Shown: positions 26,539 to 36,483 of the stretch, piece after piece
How the letters are laid out: each line of letters begins with the position of its first letter
Numbering within the stretch: the stretch's first letter is position 1
Assembly: GCA_035946615.1 (NCBI GenBank)
Contig: DASYZB010000105.1
Location: 124,001 to 188,000, forward strand
Direction of reading: 5' to 3'
Origin: Verrucomicrobiia bacterium
GTDB taxonomy: Bacteria > Verrucomicrobiota > Verrucomicrobiia > Limisphaerales > UBA8199
Length of the DNA: 64,000 nucleotides
The notes under the pieces: generated by a model
Database searches by the model: none
Told to the model about the DNA's origin: nothing
What the model saw: the letters and a program-made list of their open reading frames with translations, nothing else
Position numbers and translations under genes: made by a program

Positions 26539-28773
26539 ATGCGAAACCCTCTCTTGCTGTTCACGCTGTTTGCGGCCATGTCCGCAGGTCTGTCCCGCTC
26601 GGCGTTCCAAGCATCCGCCGCGGCGGCCAATCCGGCGCCTCCCTCCAGCGGTTGGCCAAAGGCGCAAGTCGAGCAGGTGCTTCCCGGGGTTTGGCGCGTG
26701 CGCTTCGGAACGCCCGAGCGGTTCACGCCGGTGGCGGTGCGGGAATCGGGTCCGCGCGTGGAGGCCTTTGAAGCTCTGCCCGCTGTTGGCACAGCGCCAA
26801 TTGGGCCCGAGTTGATTCGATGCCGCATCACTCCTTCGCGCACCACGGTTTATGTCCCTTGCAATGAAACCGGGGAACAGATTTACGGTTTTGGGCTGGA
26901 CCCTGGGGCGTATGAACAAAAAGGGTTGTTCAAGCATCTGACGGTTTGCGCCGGGGTGGTGGGCAAGACCGGGGCTAGCCACGGGCCGGTGCCCTTTTAT
27001 CTGAGCACAAAAGGCTACGGCATCTACGTGGATACCGCCCGGGTCCCCAACGTGCAGGTGGCGAGATTGACTCCCAACCAGGCCACCGTGGCGAGCGAAG
27101 ACAACTCACCAGACCTCAAAACCTCCGAGCGGCAATTGTATGCCGCGCGTCCGGCGCGGGGGCGGACAGAAGTGATTTTCGACATTCCTTGCGATTCGGA
27201 AGGAGTGGACGTGTACGTGTTTGGCGGGCCAACGATTCGTGAAGCCGTCGAGCGTTACAACCTGTTCTCGGGCGGTGGAGCGATTCCTCCGTTGTGGGGT
27301 TTGGGCCTGAAGTACCGGACCTTCACGAGCGCGGACCAGGCTGCTGTCTTGCAAACAGCGCGTGCGCTGCGGTCGATGAATATCCCGTGTGATATGATCG
27401 GTCTGGAGCCCGGGTGGCAATCACACGCCTATTCCTGTTCGCTCGTGTGGTCGAAGGAGCGTTTCCCGGAGCCGGGAAAAATGATCCAGGAACTGCGCCA
27501 GGCAGGGTTTAAAATGAATCTGTGGGAGCACGCCTACCTGAACCCGAGTTCTCCATTATTCGCGCCGCTAAAACCGCGCGCGGGAGATTTCTTGGTCTGG
27601 GGCGGCCTGGTGGTGGACTTTGCCGACCCTGAAGCATTTCGGACTTTCGCCGATTACCACGACCGGGAGTTCGTAAGCCAAGGCATTCTGGGCTTCAAAG
27701 GGGATGAATGCGACCGCCAACCGCCTAATGACGCAACTCCCTTCAATTTCCCCTATTGCTCGATTTTTCCATCGGGAATAGACGGTGACCAGATGTCGCA
27801 ACTCTATGGCTATTTATACCAGCGGTCGCTTTTCTCAGCTTTCAAAGCGCATAATCTGCGGACCTGGAGCGACGTGCGGGCGACCACGGCATTGGCGGCC
27901 CCGCTGCCTTTTAACCTGTACAGCGACGCTTATACCTTCGACCAATACCTCCGGCAGCTCATCAATGCGTCCTTCACAGGATTGCTCTGGTCACCCGAGG
28001 TGCGCGAGGGGCGCAGCCTGGACGAACTGCTGAATCGGGTGGCGATGAGCGCCTTTGCGCCGCAGATGTGTTTAAACCTTTGGTTCATGCCCCATCCCCT
28101 CTGGGAGCAATATGACGGTAAGAGGAACAAGGCCAACCAACTGCTTCCCGACGCCGAACAGAAGGCCGTTGCCGGTCAACTGCGTACGATTGTAAATCAG
28201 CGTTATGAACTGCTGCCCTATCTCTACTCCGGTTTTATGCGCTATCATCAGGAGGGGTTGCCGCCGGTGCGCTCGCTGCTGCTGGACTTTCCTCGAGACA
28301 ACCAAATCTGGACTGAGGACGATGCGTTCCTGTTCGGCGACAACTTGCTGGCCGCGCCGTTGCTGGGAGAAGCCAGAACCCGGAAATTAACCCTGCCAAC
28401 TGGTACACGCTGGTGTGAACTCAAAACTGGCAGCTGGTATCCCGGCGGCGCAACGGTCGAGGTCGCGGGTTCTCCGGGTGAGATGCCCTTATATGCCAGG
28501 GAGAATACCCTCCTGCCGGTTGCCGAAGCGGTGCAACACGTCGAGCGCGACACGATTTTCCGGATAACAGTAAAGGTATTCGGCCGCAACCCGGCCCCGT
28601 TTACATTATACGAAGATGACGGCGAGACCTTCGATGTGGCAAAGGGCGCAGCCAACCAGGTGGTTCTGCGGTGGAGCCCGGCCAAAGGCGGGACACTGGA
28701 GCGGAAGGGAAGTTTCCCTGGGCGGCGTTATGAGATTGTGGGCTGGAAAGTCGTCAGCGCTCCGGGCGAGTAA
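26539..28773 (+). CDS. Secreted glycoside hydrolase family 31
   Basis: 744 residues with a signal peptide (LLFTLFAAMSAGLSRSAFQA). Residues 40-230 form the N-terminal beta domain (IYGFGLDPGAYEQKGLF near 114). A TIM barrel follows, with FLVWGGLVVDFADPEAFRTF and the nucleophile segment GILGFKGDECD, in which D389 is the likely nucleophile. A C-terminal beta domain contains PLYARENTLLP and YEDDGETFD. GH31 acts on alpha-glucosides, alpha-xylosides or related sugars; the specificity is not clear, although the KGDECD motif is closer to alpha-xylosidase or galactosidase-like members than to classical alpha-glucosidases. Confidence 0.87.
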   Translation: MRNPLLLFTLFAAMSAGLSRSAFQASAAAANPAPPSSGWPKAQVEQVLPGVWRVRFGTPERFTPVAVRESGPRVEAFEALPAVGTAPIGPELIRCRITPSRTTVYVPCNETGEQIYGFGLDPGAYEQKGLFKHLTVCAGVVGKTGASHGPVPFYLSTKGYGIYVDTARVPNVQVARLTPNQATVASEDNSPDLKTSERQLYAARPARGRTEVIFDIPCDSEGVDVYVFGGPTIREAVERYNLFSGGGAIPPLWGLGLKYRTFTSADQAAVLQTARALRSMNIPCDMIGLEPGWQSHAYSCSLVWSKERFPEPGKMIQELRQAGFKMNLWEHAYLNPSSPLFAPLKPRAGDFLVWGGLVVDFADPEAFRTFADYHDREFVSQGILGFKGDECDRQPPNDATPFNFPYCSIFPSGIDGDQMSQLYGYLYQRSLFSAFKAHNLRTWSDVRATTALAAPLPFNLYSDAYTFDQYLRQLINASFTGLLWSPEVREGRSLDELLNRVAMSAFAPQMCLNLWFMPHPLWEQYDGKRNKANQLLPDAEQKAVAGQLRTIVNQRYELLPYLYSGFMRYHQEGLPPVRSLLLDFPRDNQIWTEDDAFLFGDNLLAAPLLGEARTRKLTLPTGTRWCELKTGSWYPGGATVEVAGSPGEMPLYARENTLLPVAEAVQHVERDTIFRITVKVFGRNPAPFTLYEDDGETFDVAKGAANQVVLRWSPAKGGTLERKGSFPGRRYEIVGWKVVSAPGE

Positions 28774-28840
28774 GCCGGCCGTGGGATGGACTACTCAGAG
28801 GGAGTGGAGTTTGGACCTTTTCATAACGATCTCATCCCCC

Positions 28841-28877
28841 TTTGTCGGAAACTTAACTTTGTCGAAAACTTGTCGAA
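28841..28877. repeat. Partial copy of TTTGTCGGAAAC repeat family
   Basis: TTTGTCGGAAAC at 28841-28852 is followed by ACTTTGTCGAAAACTTGTCG at 28856-28875, the same core seen in fuller elements at 38.75 and 44.8 kb. It lies in the 228-base convergent gap between GH31 and the small anchored protein. The remainder of the gap shows nothing further. Confidence 0.6.
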
Positions 28878-29001
28878 GCCCAACCTCTATTAACCTCAGA
28901 ACTTGCTGAGCTATGGCAACTACTCGGCTCAAGAGTTCTCGGCCTTCAGCGCTCTCCACGCCAAGCGGAAGCGCCCTCTGTAGTTCCATCTTACGGACTC
29001 C

Positions 29002-29583
29002 TCACTTTATCACCAAGTCATCGGCCGTCCACATTCGGCGGTCAGGGCCGGCGGAGTGGATTTCCATTTCGGTGCCAGAGAGTTGATGGAAGAAATAAGG
29101 GGTGCCCCAAACATCCACCAATTCGCCGTTCGCATTGACCCGGTTGCCGTCGGCCTTGAGGAAATTGATCTGTTTGGGATTGTGCCCTCGCAGCGCCCGG
29201 GTGATCTCCTCATTGGTGCCGACCGGGTTTCCGCCGAAAGTCGAGCCATATTGCCAGATAACGGTGCGCATGTTTTCCAGAACGGTTTGAGGTGAAAGAT
29301 TAGCCAGCTCGGGGGGCAGGGGCGCGACCGCTGCCGCCATTGCTGTCGGGCCGGCGTTTGAAGCGGAGGCGACCTGTGCAGCGGGCTGAGGGACAACGGC
29401 CTGAACCAGTGGCAGGTTCGTGTTCCGCGCGGAGGTTTCCGCAGCCGCAGTCGATGCCAGATTGGTTCGCTCTTCGGTTGCAGTTTGCGGCCCAGCGGCG
29501 TTGGGGCGTCTTCCGATCAGGTACAGGGCCAATCCGCCCGCCAAGGCGAGCAAGAGCAATACGAAGACACGATTGATTCTCAA
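29002..29583 (-). CDS. Membrane-anchored hypothetical protein downstream of DUF1501
   Basis: About 193 residues starting at TTG 29583, which overlaps the DUF1501 stop as TTGA. The longer frame upstream would give a leader lying wholly inside the DUF1501 gene. An N-terminal helix (RVFVLLLLALAGGLALYLI) anchors the protein. An Ala/Thr/Pro-rich linker follows, then a small folded domain (NMRTVIWQYGSTFGGNPVGT near 108). It ends GTPYFFHQLSGTEMEIHSAG and DRRMWTADDLVI, like the C-terminal part of pseudopilin G-type proteins of this phylum. Function unknown; co-transcribed with the DUF1800-DUF1501 pair. Confidence 0.65.
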   Translation of the reverse strand: MRINRVFVLLLLALAGGLALYLIGRRPNAAGPQTATEERTNLASTAAAETSARNTNLPLVQAVVPQPAAQVASASNAGPTAMAAAVAPLPPELANLSPQTVLENMRTVIWQYGSTFGGNPVGTNEEITRALRGHNPKQINFLKADGNRVNANGELVDVWGTPYFFHQLSGTEMEIHSAGPDRRMWTADDLVIK

Positions 29584-31034
29584 ATGAAACCCAGATTGGA
29601 TGCGGCGAAGCGGCCAATGTTCGGGAACACCGTCGTCAGATTCCCGCTGTCCACGCCGAACCACGTGGCCAACGTTGCGAAATACTGATCGATAGCGGTT
29701 GTTGGAATCCAACGACCGGTGCTGGTGTCGTCGGGCCCGTTGACAGTCAGCACCGGAAATGCGCCATAGGTGCGCTGGCCCTTAACGGCCCCGCCTAGAA
29801 TCAGGTGATGGCTGCCCCAGCCATGATCGGAGCCCTGGCCGTTGCTGGGGAAGGTTCGCCCGAAATCACTGGCTGTGAAAGCCGTTACCTTACCCGAGAG
29901 GCCCAATTGCTCCATCGCTCGCTGGAAGGCGAGCATGCTTTGGCTTAACTCAGCCAGGAGATTGGCGTGGGCGCCTATGATGGTTTGGCCAGGGCCGGGA
30001 GTCTGGTTGGTATGCAAATCGTAGCCGCCGACCTGGCAGAAGAAGATTTGGCGTTGCATGCCAAAGCCTCCACTGGCTGCGCTGCGATGGCCTGCCTCGA
30101 TCAACCGCGCCACCATCTGGAGCTGGGGGCTGAGCGCGGAGTTAAAGGCCAGGCCGCCCGTGGGGGGCGTGATCTTTGCCGGAAAAGGAACCGTCCAGTA
30201 ATTCGCCGCTGAAGTGGGAGCAATCGCGCTATTGAGCAGCGCGCCGGTATTGATCGAGTGCTTTGCAACTTGAGCATAGGCCTGGGCCTGCATATTCGGA
30301 TACGATAGCCCCAGAATATTGGTCAGCGCCTGCAAGCGGTTGCCGCTAACGCCGCTCAGCGAAATAGCCCCGGAAGTCGATACCGAGTATTGGGAGAGCG
30401 TATTGCCGACTTCGAATGTATTGGCCCCGCTGAGAGTCACGGACAATGAGATGGGCGCGTTGGGCTGAACAGCGGCCAACAAATCGGCGCAGCGCCCGCC
30501 CCAGCCGGTCAGCGGAGGCCGGTCTGGAATCGAGGTCTGCCATTGGGTAACCTGGTCGGCATGCGAGAAAAGCTGGGGCGGCCTGCTGAGCGCGCCGGAT
30601 TGGTACTGGACGCGGGTCAATGGATAGACGAGCGTTCCGGTGTTGAACAGAATGGCCAGCTTTTGTTCGGCAAACAAAGTCTGCAGTTCGGGGCAGGACG
30701 GATGCAGGCCGTACTCATGACCGTCGCTGGTCAATGGGGAGAGAGGCAGGATGGCGGATTGTGGGATGGCCAGCACCGGGGTGCGAATCGCAGCATAATT
30801 GTCGTACTCGGCCTGGATGGTGGGCAGGACGACATTATTCGAGTCATTCCCGCCCTGGAGAAAGATGCAGACCAGTGCCTTGTAATCGGAGATGTTGCTC
30901 TGGGCCACAGCCGCGTTCATGAAGCGCAGGTCGCGTATGGCGGAGGTCAGGGCGGCTGTGCCGATAGCCGCGCACGCCGCCTGCCGAATAAATTCGCGCC
31001 GCGACTGCATCAACGGAAAGGGTCTCTGTTCCAT
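29580..31034 (-). CDS. DUF1501 family protein, Tat-exported
   Basis: 484 residues. The twin-arginine signal SRREFIRQAACAAIGTAALT starts near residue 11. The mature part shows the DUF1501 start ALVCIFLQGGNDSNNVVLP, GHEYGLHPSCPELQTLF near 120, and the alkaline-phosphatase-like ending TASDFGRTFPSNGQGSDHGW, then HHLILGGAVKG. The family (sulfatase/phosphatase fold) has unknown activity but almost always follows a DUF1800 gene, as here with a three-base gap. They are thought to act together outside the inner membrane. Confidence 0.9.
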   Translation of the reverse strand: MEQRPFPLMQSRREFIRQAACAAIGTAALTSAIRDLRFMNAAVAQSNISDYKALVCIFLQGGNDSNNVVLPTIQAEYDNYAAIRTPVLAIPQSAILPLSPLTSDGHEYGLHPSCPELQTLFAEQKLAILFNTGTLVYPLTRVQYQSGALSRPPQLFSHADQVTQWQTSIPDRPPLTGWGGRCADLLAAVQPNAPISLSVTLSGANTFEVGNTLSQYSVSTSGAISLSGVSGNRLQALTNILGLSYPNMQAQAYAQVAKHSINTGALLNSAIAPTSAANYWTVPFPAKITPPTGGLAFNSALSPQLQMVARLIEAGHRSAASGGFGMQRQIFFCQVGGYDLHTNQTPGPGQTIIGAHANLLAELSQSMLAFQRAMEQLGLSGKVTAFTASDFGRTFPSNGQGSDHGWGSHHLILGGAVKGQRTYGAFPVLTVNGPDDTSTGRWIPTTAIDQYFATLATWFGVDSGNLTTVFPNIGRFAASNLGFI

Positions 31035-31037
31035 AAT

Positions 31038-34000
31038 CTATTGCTGAATGGTGAAGTCAGGTGAGGTCACAATCAAATGCACCACAGCTCGAACCCGGTC
31101 GCGCAATTGGGAATCGGAGGGTGGATTGTTGTACGGGAAATTGGCGGTATTGGCGACGTAGTTCACGATGAAGGTCTTGGCAGTTGGGGACAATTGACCG
31201 CCGGTGAGCAGCGAACTGAGGGCATCGACCAGCGAAGCAATGCCCGCATTGGCAGCGTAGGACGGGGTCATCCAGGGGCCGAGGTCCAGCACGATTGACC
31301 CGTTGCCACCGCTAAAGCTGCTCAAGCCATTGGTGTTGCCACCATTGTTCAGAAGCCCTCCTTCCAGAAAATTCATCTGGATGGCAACGGTCGTATCCGA
31401 GGTCAATTGGAATTCGGGTGTCGTCAATCCCGCCGAAGCCAATGGGCCGGGGAACTCGAAATTGGGGTAGAAGAAATTAAAAACCGTCGGCGCGCGCAAA
31501 GGAGTTTGTGTCAGGCTGCTGTCGGTATAACTGAGGTTCCAGGTGCTTTCCTGGACCACCACATTGCCCGAGCGCGCCAGGGGCGGTTGGACCAGCGGAT
31601 AAACCGAAAGGCTATTCTGGGTTTGAGTGGCCGAGTTGGTCGCATACACCGTGAAGTGAATTGCATCGGGCACTGCCACAACCTGGTATTGGCCACTCAC
31701 GGCGCTGCCGCTGGTAAAGTGGATAAAGACCGGATCGCCTGGATTCAACCCATGCGGTCCGGAGGAAATGCTGACGGTGATATTGGTTTTAGTTTGGCTG
31801 TATCCGCCCGCGCTGAGCTTGGGCAAGAGGCAGTTGCCGCTCCGGTTGGCGGAATCCGGGGTGAACAGGACAAAGCTCAACGTCGAATTGGTGGCGTAGA
31901 TTTGGTAAAGCCCATTGGAAGCCCCGCCGGTTGTAAACACCAGGTAAACTGGGTCGCCGGGCAGCAGGCCGTTGCCGGAAACGCTTACTGTCAGTGTATT
32001 GGTGGTGAAAACATTGGTCGTACTGCCAACAATGTTCGTAAAGCTGATGTTCTGCGCCTGGGTGTAGGTCCCGGACGACAGGCCAGGGGCATTTACGGTA
32101 AAGGTCGTTGGACTGGTGACCGTCACCCCGTAGCCCTGCGAAGCGGGCGCGGGTTGGCCGGAAGTGTCCGTGAAGCTCAGGAAAACCGTATCACCGCTAT
32201 TGAGGCGGTGAGCATTGGTGGTGGTGACGGTGATTGGGCGGTCTCCATTTTCGCTATAGGTCCCCGCATTCCAGGGGGGCGACGGAAAGGCGCGCGCGGT
32301 GGCTGTGGCGCGCAACAAGGGTTCGCGTTGTTTGCCGAAGGTGGGCTGCCCGCTAAACACGCTGCTGCGCGCCTCGTAATCCAGCAGGATAGCGCGAATC
32401 ACGGCCTGCATATCGCCGCGGACACCGGCGCCGTTGTCGTTGAAGGCCTGCACAACGCGGTAAAGATAGTCGCGGCTTGGATTGCTGGTCACCAGGCGCT
32501 GGATGAGCTGCCGGCAGATGAAGGGGCCCACATTCTGGTTGTTGAAAATCGAATCGTGCGCCAACTCGAGGTCATGCAGGCCATAAGCATCGAAGTTGGT
32601 GCTGGCCGGGTTTGCCTGGTCGCCCCAGGCGGGCGGGAGCACGACATTATCCAGGAGGAGCTTGGGTCCCAGATCGTGATGCAGGGGCACCAGGACCATG
32701 GGGTTGGTATAGTTTGATGAGGGGTAGAAGTTGGCGGGCAACCGGCCATTAGATTGATTGGGTTGCCAATAATTCCAGCCGGTGAACGCGCTGGCAAAAC
32801 CCATGACGACGTTCTGGTCGTAAGTGGGCACCAGGTTGCCCTGCGAATCCATCACCAGAGTCCCATCGGGCCAGAGCCGGTTCAGGCCAACCGAAAACAA
32901 TTGATTCACTTCGCGCGCGTAATTCTCATTGGCATGGGCTCCCGTGATCAGGCTCCCTTTATCATTGGCGCGCATGTCCAGAAAGATTCCCATCGCCGGC
33001 GCCAAGGTCACCGCCTCAAGCAAGCCCCGGAAATTCCCAAACGCATTGTCCAGCAGTGTGTCGTAATAAGACGAGAGGGCTGTCGCATAGTTCTGAAGCA
33101 CGCCGTTTTCCGAGACGACCATGATTTCGCTCAAGGCAAAAGCGACCCGCTGACGCAATTGATCGGGCGCCGTCACCGATCGCTGCCACCAGGAATTAAA
33201 TGTGAGCGAACTGGGATACGGATCGGTTGGGTCGGCGCTTTTGTTGGCAACAACCAGAGGCAGGTGATGAGTGGGCGGCAAAGCGAATTGATTGCTGATC
33301 CAACCCGCGTAGCCTAGCGCCTGCACGGCGGCCACCTCGTCGGGGTTTGGACCAAAGGTGGCCTGAATTAGAAACCGGGCGGCAGCGTTCGAGCTGGAAG
33401 AATCGTCGGTCCAGGCTGGGGACGGCGGAGGCGGGACGAAACTCTGAGTGCCACTGACGGGGAGGAAGTGGCCGGCAATTTCAGCAGGGTCAGGATGGAG
33501 GGTGGTATGAACGTCCATGAAGAGCTTGCCTTCGCGAATAATCTCGAGGACATCGGCAGCGGAGAGGGTGCCGACGGCCCCGATGGCCCAGGTAAAGGTG
33601 CCTTGCGGTTGCAAAGCCCCGGTGTCGAGATCGAACAAGAGGGTCTCGGGGTTGTTGAGATAGGGATCGGCATGAAGGTGCCACGCGACAACCGGTGAGG
33701 AGAGGCTTGAGTAGCTGTATTGAATAACTGCCTGGGTCCCATCCGGGCTGAGCCGCAGGGAAGCCGAACCGGTGCCGGTGCTGCCAGTGGCGGTCGCGCT
33801 GGGCAGCAGGTTGGCCGTATAAAGGGCGCCCGGAGCGATCGCTGAAGGCAACGGATAATACCGGGACAAAACGTAGCCAGGCACTACGCCTGCGGGTGTG
33901 GTATTGGTGCCGGTCGGGTCCTGGAGCCAACCCACCGACCAGTTATCCGCCGCTCCCGCCCCAGCCTTGTGCAGAATCTCGAGATAATAGCGCTGGCCTG

Positions 34001-36062
34001 CAACCAGCGACAGCCACCCGGAACGCTGGTTGGTTTGCAAGTTCCATTGGCGCGGGGCAGTCCCGTTCGTGGGCGGCGGGGCAGGGTTAGGTATCGGCAG
34101 GACGTAAGCGCGCTTCACCTTGTTGACCGGCTCGCTGTCGTTTGAAATCCAAAGTTCCGCCGAGTCGCTCGCGGCAAGCCAGAAATAGTAATTGCCTGTG
34201 ACCGGGGCCGTGAGATAGCCGCGAATCCGTTCGCCATAATTATCGCCAAAATCGGTGAGGCCTTCCAGGGTGCCCAGGGTGTTGGTGAGGCTGGCGGGCG
34301 TGTTCAGAGGAATATCGGCGACATTGGTGCCTGGTGCGCCAAGCCAGACCTCGCGCACGACCGAACTGCCCGTATCGAGCACCTGGAGATCGAGCACCGA
34401 GGCACCCAGGCCGACCGAGTTGCTGGCTGTGAGAGTTACCTGGAAATCACCCGCGAGGTTTGGCGTGCCGCTGATGAGGCCCGAAGCGGGGCTAAAGCCT
34501 AAGCCCGGCGGCAGGCCGCCGGCAGTGTAGGAATTGGCCGAATTAGCGCCGGTGACGGCAAAACTGAATGGTTGCCCTAAAAATGCGATTGCGCTCAGTG
34601 GGCTAGTGACGGCGGTCGGCGTCGGGGGCGTGCTGGCGGGATAGAGGCGCTCGCTCGGAATGACCTGCTTGGGCTGGCTCGGGCTATACCAATACAAATG
34701 CGCTGCGGCGTTGCCACCGCCCTGGAAATAATCCATCCGGATGTCGTAGCGAACCCCCGCCTGCAGAGTGATCGTGCCAATGGAATCCGAGGCGCCTTGT
34801 GGAACCCAGTGGTCAATAATGAGCTGGTCGTTCACCCACAGTTTCACCCCGTCATCCGTGTTCGCATCGAAATAATAAGTCTCCGAATACTGTGGCTGGA
34901 CCTGCCCCGTCCAGCGGACGGTGTAATAGCCGCTGTTCGCAAATGGGGTTGTAAAGTTGCCCCAGAGAAAGTCCACCACCGGGTCCAGGCGGGTCATGAC
35001 AAAACTGGCTGGGTCGAAGTTAGCGCTGCTGGAGTACGTGGCGCTCGAATTGGTGAAGTACTGGCCGGTCAAACCTGTCCCGGTTGGCGTGGCCGAGGGA
35101 TAAATCAGAATGCTGGCATTGCTGGCCATCCCCAGTTTGTATCCGGCCCCTGGAAGGAGGCGGAGCTTGGCCAGAACAGGGGCCATTAAGTTAGTGTCGG
35201 CCAGGGGCATGACGGAAACAACTTGAGAACTGGAACCGACCGGGAAATCGATGGAACGCGGCAGGGGGGCGTGATCGACCCCTTCGATGGCGATGCCGGG
35301 CCCGGGCCCCGCCAGCCCCAGATTCACCGTGATGGCATTGAGCGGGAAGCCGCCCCGGGTAATAGTGATTAAACCCGAATTGAGTGGGAACTGCCCCGGG
35401 TCAGGCTGGATTGCGGTCGGGTCCGTAGCGCTGATGGCCAGGACATTCTGGTTTGCGAGCTTTCCAACGACATAGGCATAATCGCCCACGAGCTGGCCGT
35501 TGCCGTCGGTTTGGCCGTTGCTGTACGGGTTCATCGGGTCCAGGCCGAGCTGGTATTCCTCCCAATCGTTGACGCCATCACCGTCGGTATCGACATCGGA
35601 AATGGCGATGCGGAATAACTTGGGCGCAGGACCGGTCGAGCCGCTGAGGGTGACGACCGAGCCGGTGCGGACAATGAGGCTGGCTTCAGTAGTCCAATTG
35701 GACCAACCGCCCGGCCCGGACGGCTCGACGCTCTCCAATTGGTATTGTTTGCCCAGCGCGCTGGGCATGCTCACGTTGAAGTTGGTCCCGGAAACAACGC
35801 TCAACGTGATCTTTGGCACGGAGTTCGTATCGAACGGGTCGGTCCCGGCGATGCTCTCTTGCCAGTTCGATGCCCCGTCTGCATCCGCATCGCCTTTCGG
35901 ATCGAGATTGCTTGCCCCGTAAATCAACTCCCAGATGTCGCTCATCCCGTTGCCGTTCAAATCGACCATCTGCCCCAAAACCGGCTGGGCCAGCCCCACA
36001 CAAAGCAGGGCAGCCATCAGGCCACGGAAGCGGTATGGGAGGGTTCGGGCGGAGGGAGACAT
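31038..36062 (-). CDS. Giant secreted DUF1800 protein with PA14, Ig-like and CHRD modules
   Basis: 1674 residues with a signal peptide (MAALLCVGLAQPVLGQ). In order there are calcium-type repeats (DLNGNGMSDIWEL, DADGASNWQESIAGTDPFD near 40-70; another near 165) and a PA14 domain at about 335-480 (GLTGQYFTNSS through DVRYDIRMDYFQGGGNAAAH). These are followed by an Ig-like domain near 490-565, a second PA14-like stretch near 615-735, a CHRD domain near 745-885 (VAWHLHADPYLNNPETLLFD) and DUF1800 from about 905 (ARFLIQATFGPNPDEVAAVQ). A Ser/Thr-rich beta insert interrupts DUF1800 near 1280-1500. DUF1800 alone is about 500 residues, so this is an unusually elaborated form. The role is unknown; binding of extracellular polymer is inference. 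Confidence 0.88.
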   Translation of the reverse strand: MSPSARTLPYRFRGLMAALLCVGLAQPVLGQMVDLNGNGMSDIWELIYGASNLDPKGDADADGASNWQESIAGTDPFDTNSVPKITLSVVSGTNFNVSMPSALGKQYQLESVEPSGPGGWSNWTTEASLIVRTGSVVTLSGSTGPAPKLFRIAISDVDTDGDGVNDWEEYQLGLDPMNPYSNGQTDGNGQLVGDYAYVVGKLANQNVLAISATDPTAIQPDPGQFPLNSGLITITRGGFPLNAITVNLGLAGPGPGIAIEGVDHAPLPRSIDFPVGSSSQVVSVMPLADTNLMAPVLAKLRLLPGAGYKLGMASNASILIYPSATPTGTGLTGQYFTNSSATYSSSANFDPASFVMTRLDPVVDFLWGNFTTPFANSGYYTVRWTGQVQPQYSETYYFDANTDDGVKLWVNDQLIIDHWVPQGASDSIGTITLQAGVRYDIRMDYFQGGGNAAAHLYWYSPSQPKQVIPSERLYPASTPPTPTAVTSPLSAIAFLGQPFSFAVTGANSANSYTAGGLPPGLGFSPASGLISGTPNLAGDFQVTLTASNSVGLGASVLDLQVLDTGSSVVREVWLGAPGTNVADIPLNTPASLTNTLGTLEGLTDFGDNYGERIRGYLTAPVTGNYYFWLAASDSAELWISNDSEPVNKVKRAYVLPIPNPAPPPTNGTAPRQWNLQTNQRSGWLSLVAGQRYYLEILHKAGAGAADNWSVGWLQDPTGTNTTPAGVVPGYVLSRYYPLPSAIAPGALYTANLLPSATATGSTGTGSASLRLSPDGTQAVIQYSYSSLSSPVVAWHLHADPYLNNPETLLFDLDTGALQPQGTFTWAIGAVGTLSAADVLEIIREGKLFMDVHTTLHPDPAEIAGHFLPVSGTQSFVPPPPSPAWTDDSSSSNAAARFLIQATFGPNPDEVAAVQALGYAGWISNQFALPPTHHLPLVVANKSADPTDPYPSSLTFNSWWQRSVTAPDQLRQRVAFALSEIMVVSENGVLQNYATALSSYYDTLLDNAFGNFRGLLEAVTLAPAMGIFLDMRANDKGSLITGAHANENYAREVNQLFSVGLNRLWPDGTLVMDSQGNLVPTYDQNVVMGFASAFTGWNYWQPNQSNGRLPANFYPSSNYTNPMVLVPLHHDLGPKLLLDNVVLPPAWGDQANPASTNFDAYGLHDLELAHDSIFNNQNVGPFICRQLIQRLVTSNPSRDYLYRVVQAFNDNGAGVRGDMQAVIRAILLDYEARSSVFSGQPTFGKQREPLLRATATARAFPSPPWNAGTYSENGDRPITVTTTNAHRLNSGDTVFLSFTDTSGQPAPASQGYGVTVTSPTTFTVNAPGLSSGTYTQAQNISFTNIVGSTTNVFTTNTLTVSVSGNGLLPGDPVYLVFTTGGASNGLYQIYATNSTLSFVLFTPDSANRSGNCLLPKLSAGGYSQTKTNITVSISSGPHGLNPGDPVFIHFTSGSAVSGQYQVVAVPDAIHFTVYATNSATQTQNSLSVYPLVQPPLARSGNVVVQESTWNLSYTDSSLTQTPLRAPTVFNFFYPNFEFPGPLASAGLTTPEFQLTSDTTVAIQMNFLEGGLLNNGGNTNGLSSFSGGNGSIVLDLGPWMTPSYAANAGIASLVDALSSLLTGGQLSPTAKTFIVNYVANTANFPYNNPPSDSQLRDRVRAVVHLIVTSPDFTIQQ

Positions 36063-36483
36063 AGATCAGAAGCCCGTGGTTAGCCCTCGAGGGCAAGGAG
36101 CCCAAGGCCGGCAGGGAGCGTCTGGCGGGGCGCCTTCAGGTACTTGGAACGTCGCAAACCATGCCGGGCGTAATTCACTATATTAATGATGTACGTTTGA
36201 CTATCTACTGTCAACCAGCTTTGAGCAAGGGGCGCAGGGGAAACGGACTCCTGGGAAATTCCTGGGGACCCTGATATCACAGGGACCTGCGATGTAGAAG
36301 ATGGGAGTGGCCCGCCGTTTGCTCTTCAGTCGGATGGGGACCGCGCGAGGGTGCTTTTCTGGTTTTCGTCAGGATCGTGTTGGTCATTGCAGGATACGAC
36401 TTCGCGCGTCATTCGTAGGCGGGGTTTAGGGTATTCACCCCATACAGAAGGCATTCTGGATGGGTTAGTTGAATGTGGCTTAT
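36063..36483. other. Intergenic region between divergent DUF1800 and response regulator genes
   Basis: 421 bases between two divergent genes, so promoters for both should lie here. On the minus strand a TTGACA occurs at about 36206-36211, upstream of the DUF1800 gene, but no convincing -10 is seen at 16-18 bases. No ORF, tRNA-like fold or family repeat is recognised. Confidence 0.4.

Noticed and set aside
31407-32717. 436-residue + strand open frame inside the DUF1800 gene
   Set aside because: The minus strand frame has clear domains and a signal peptide; the + frame has none and is a shadow.
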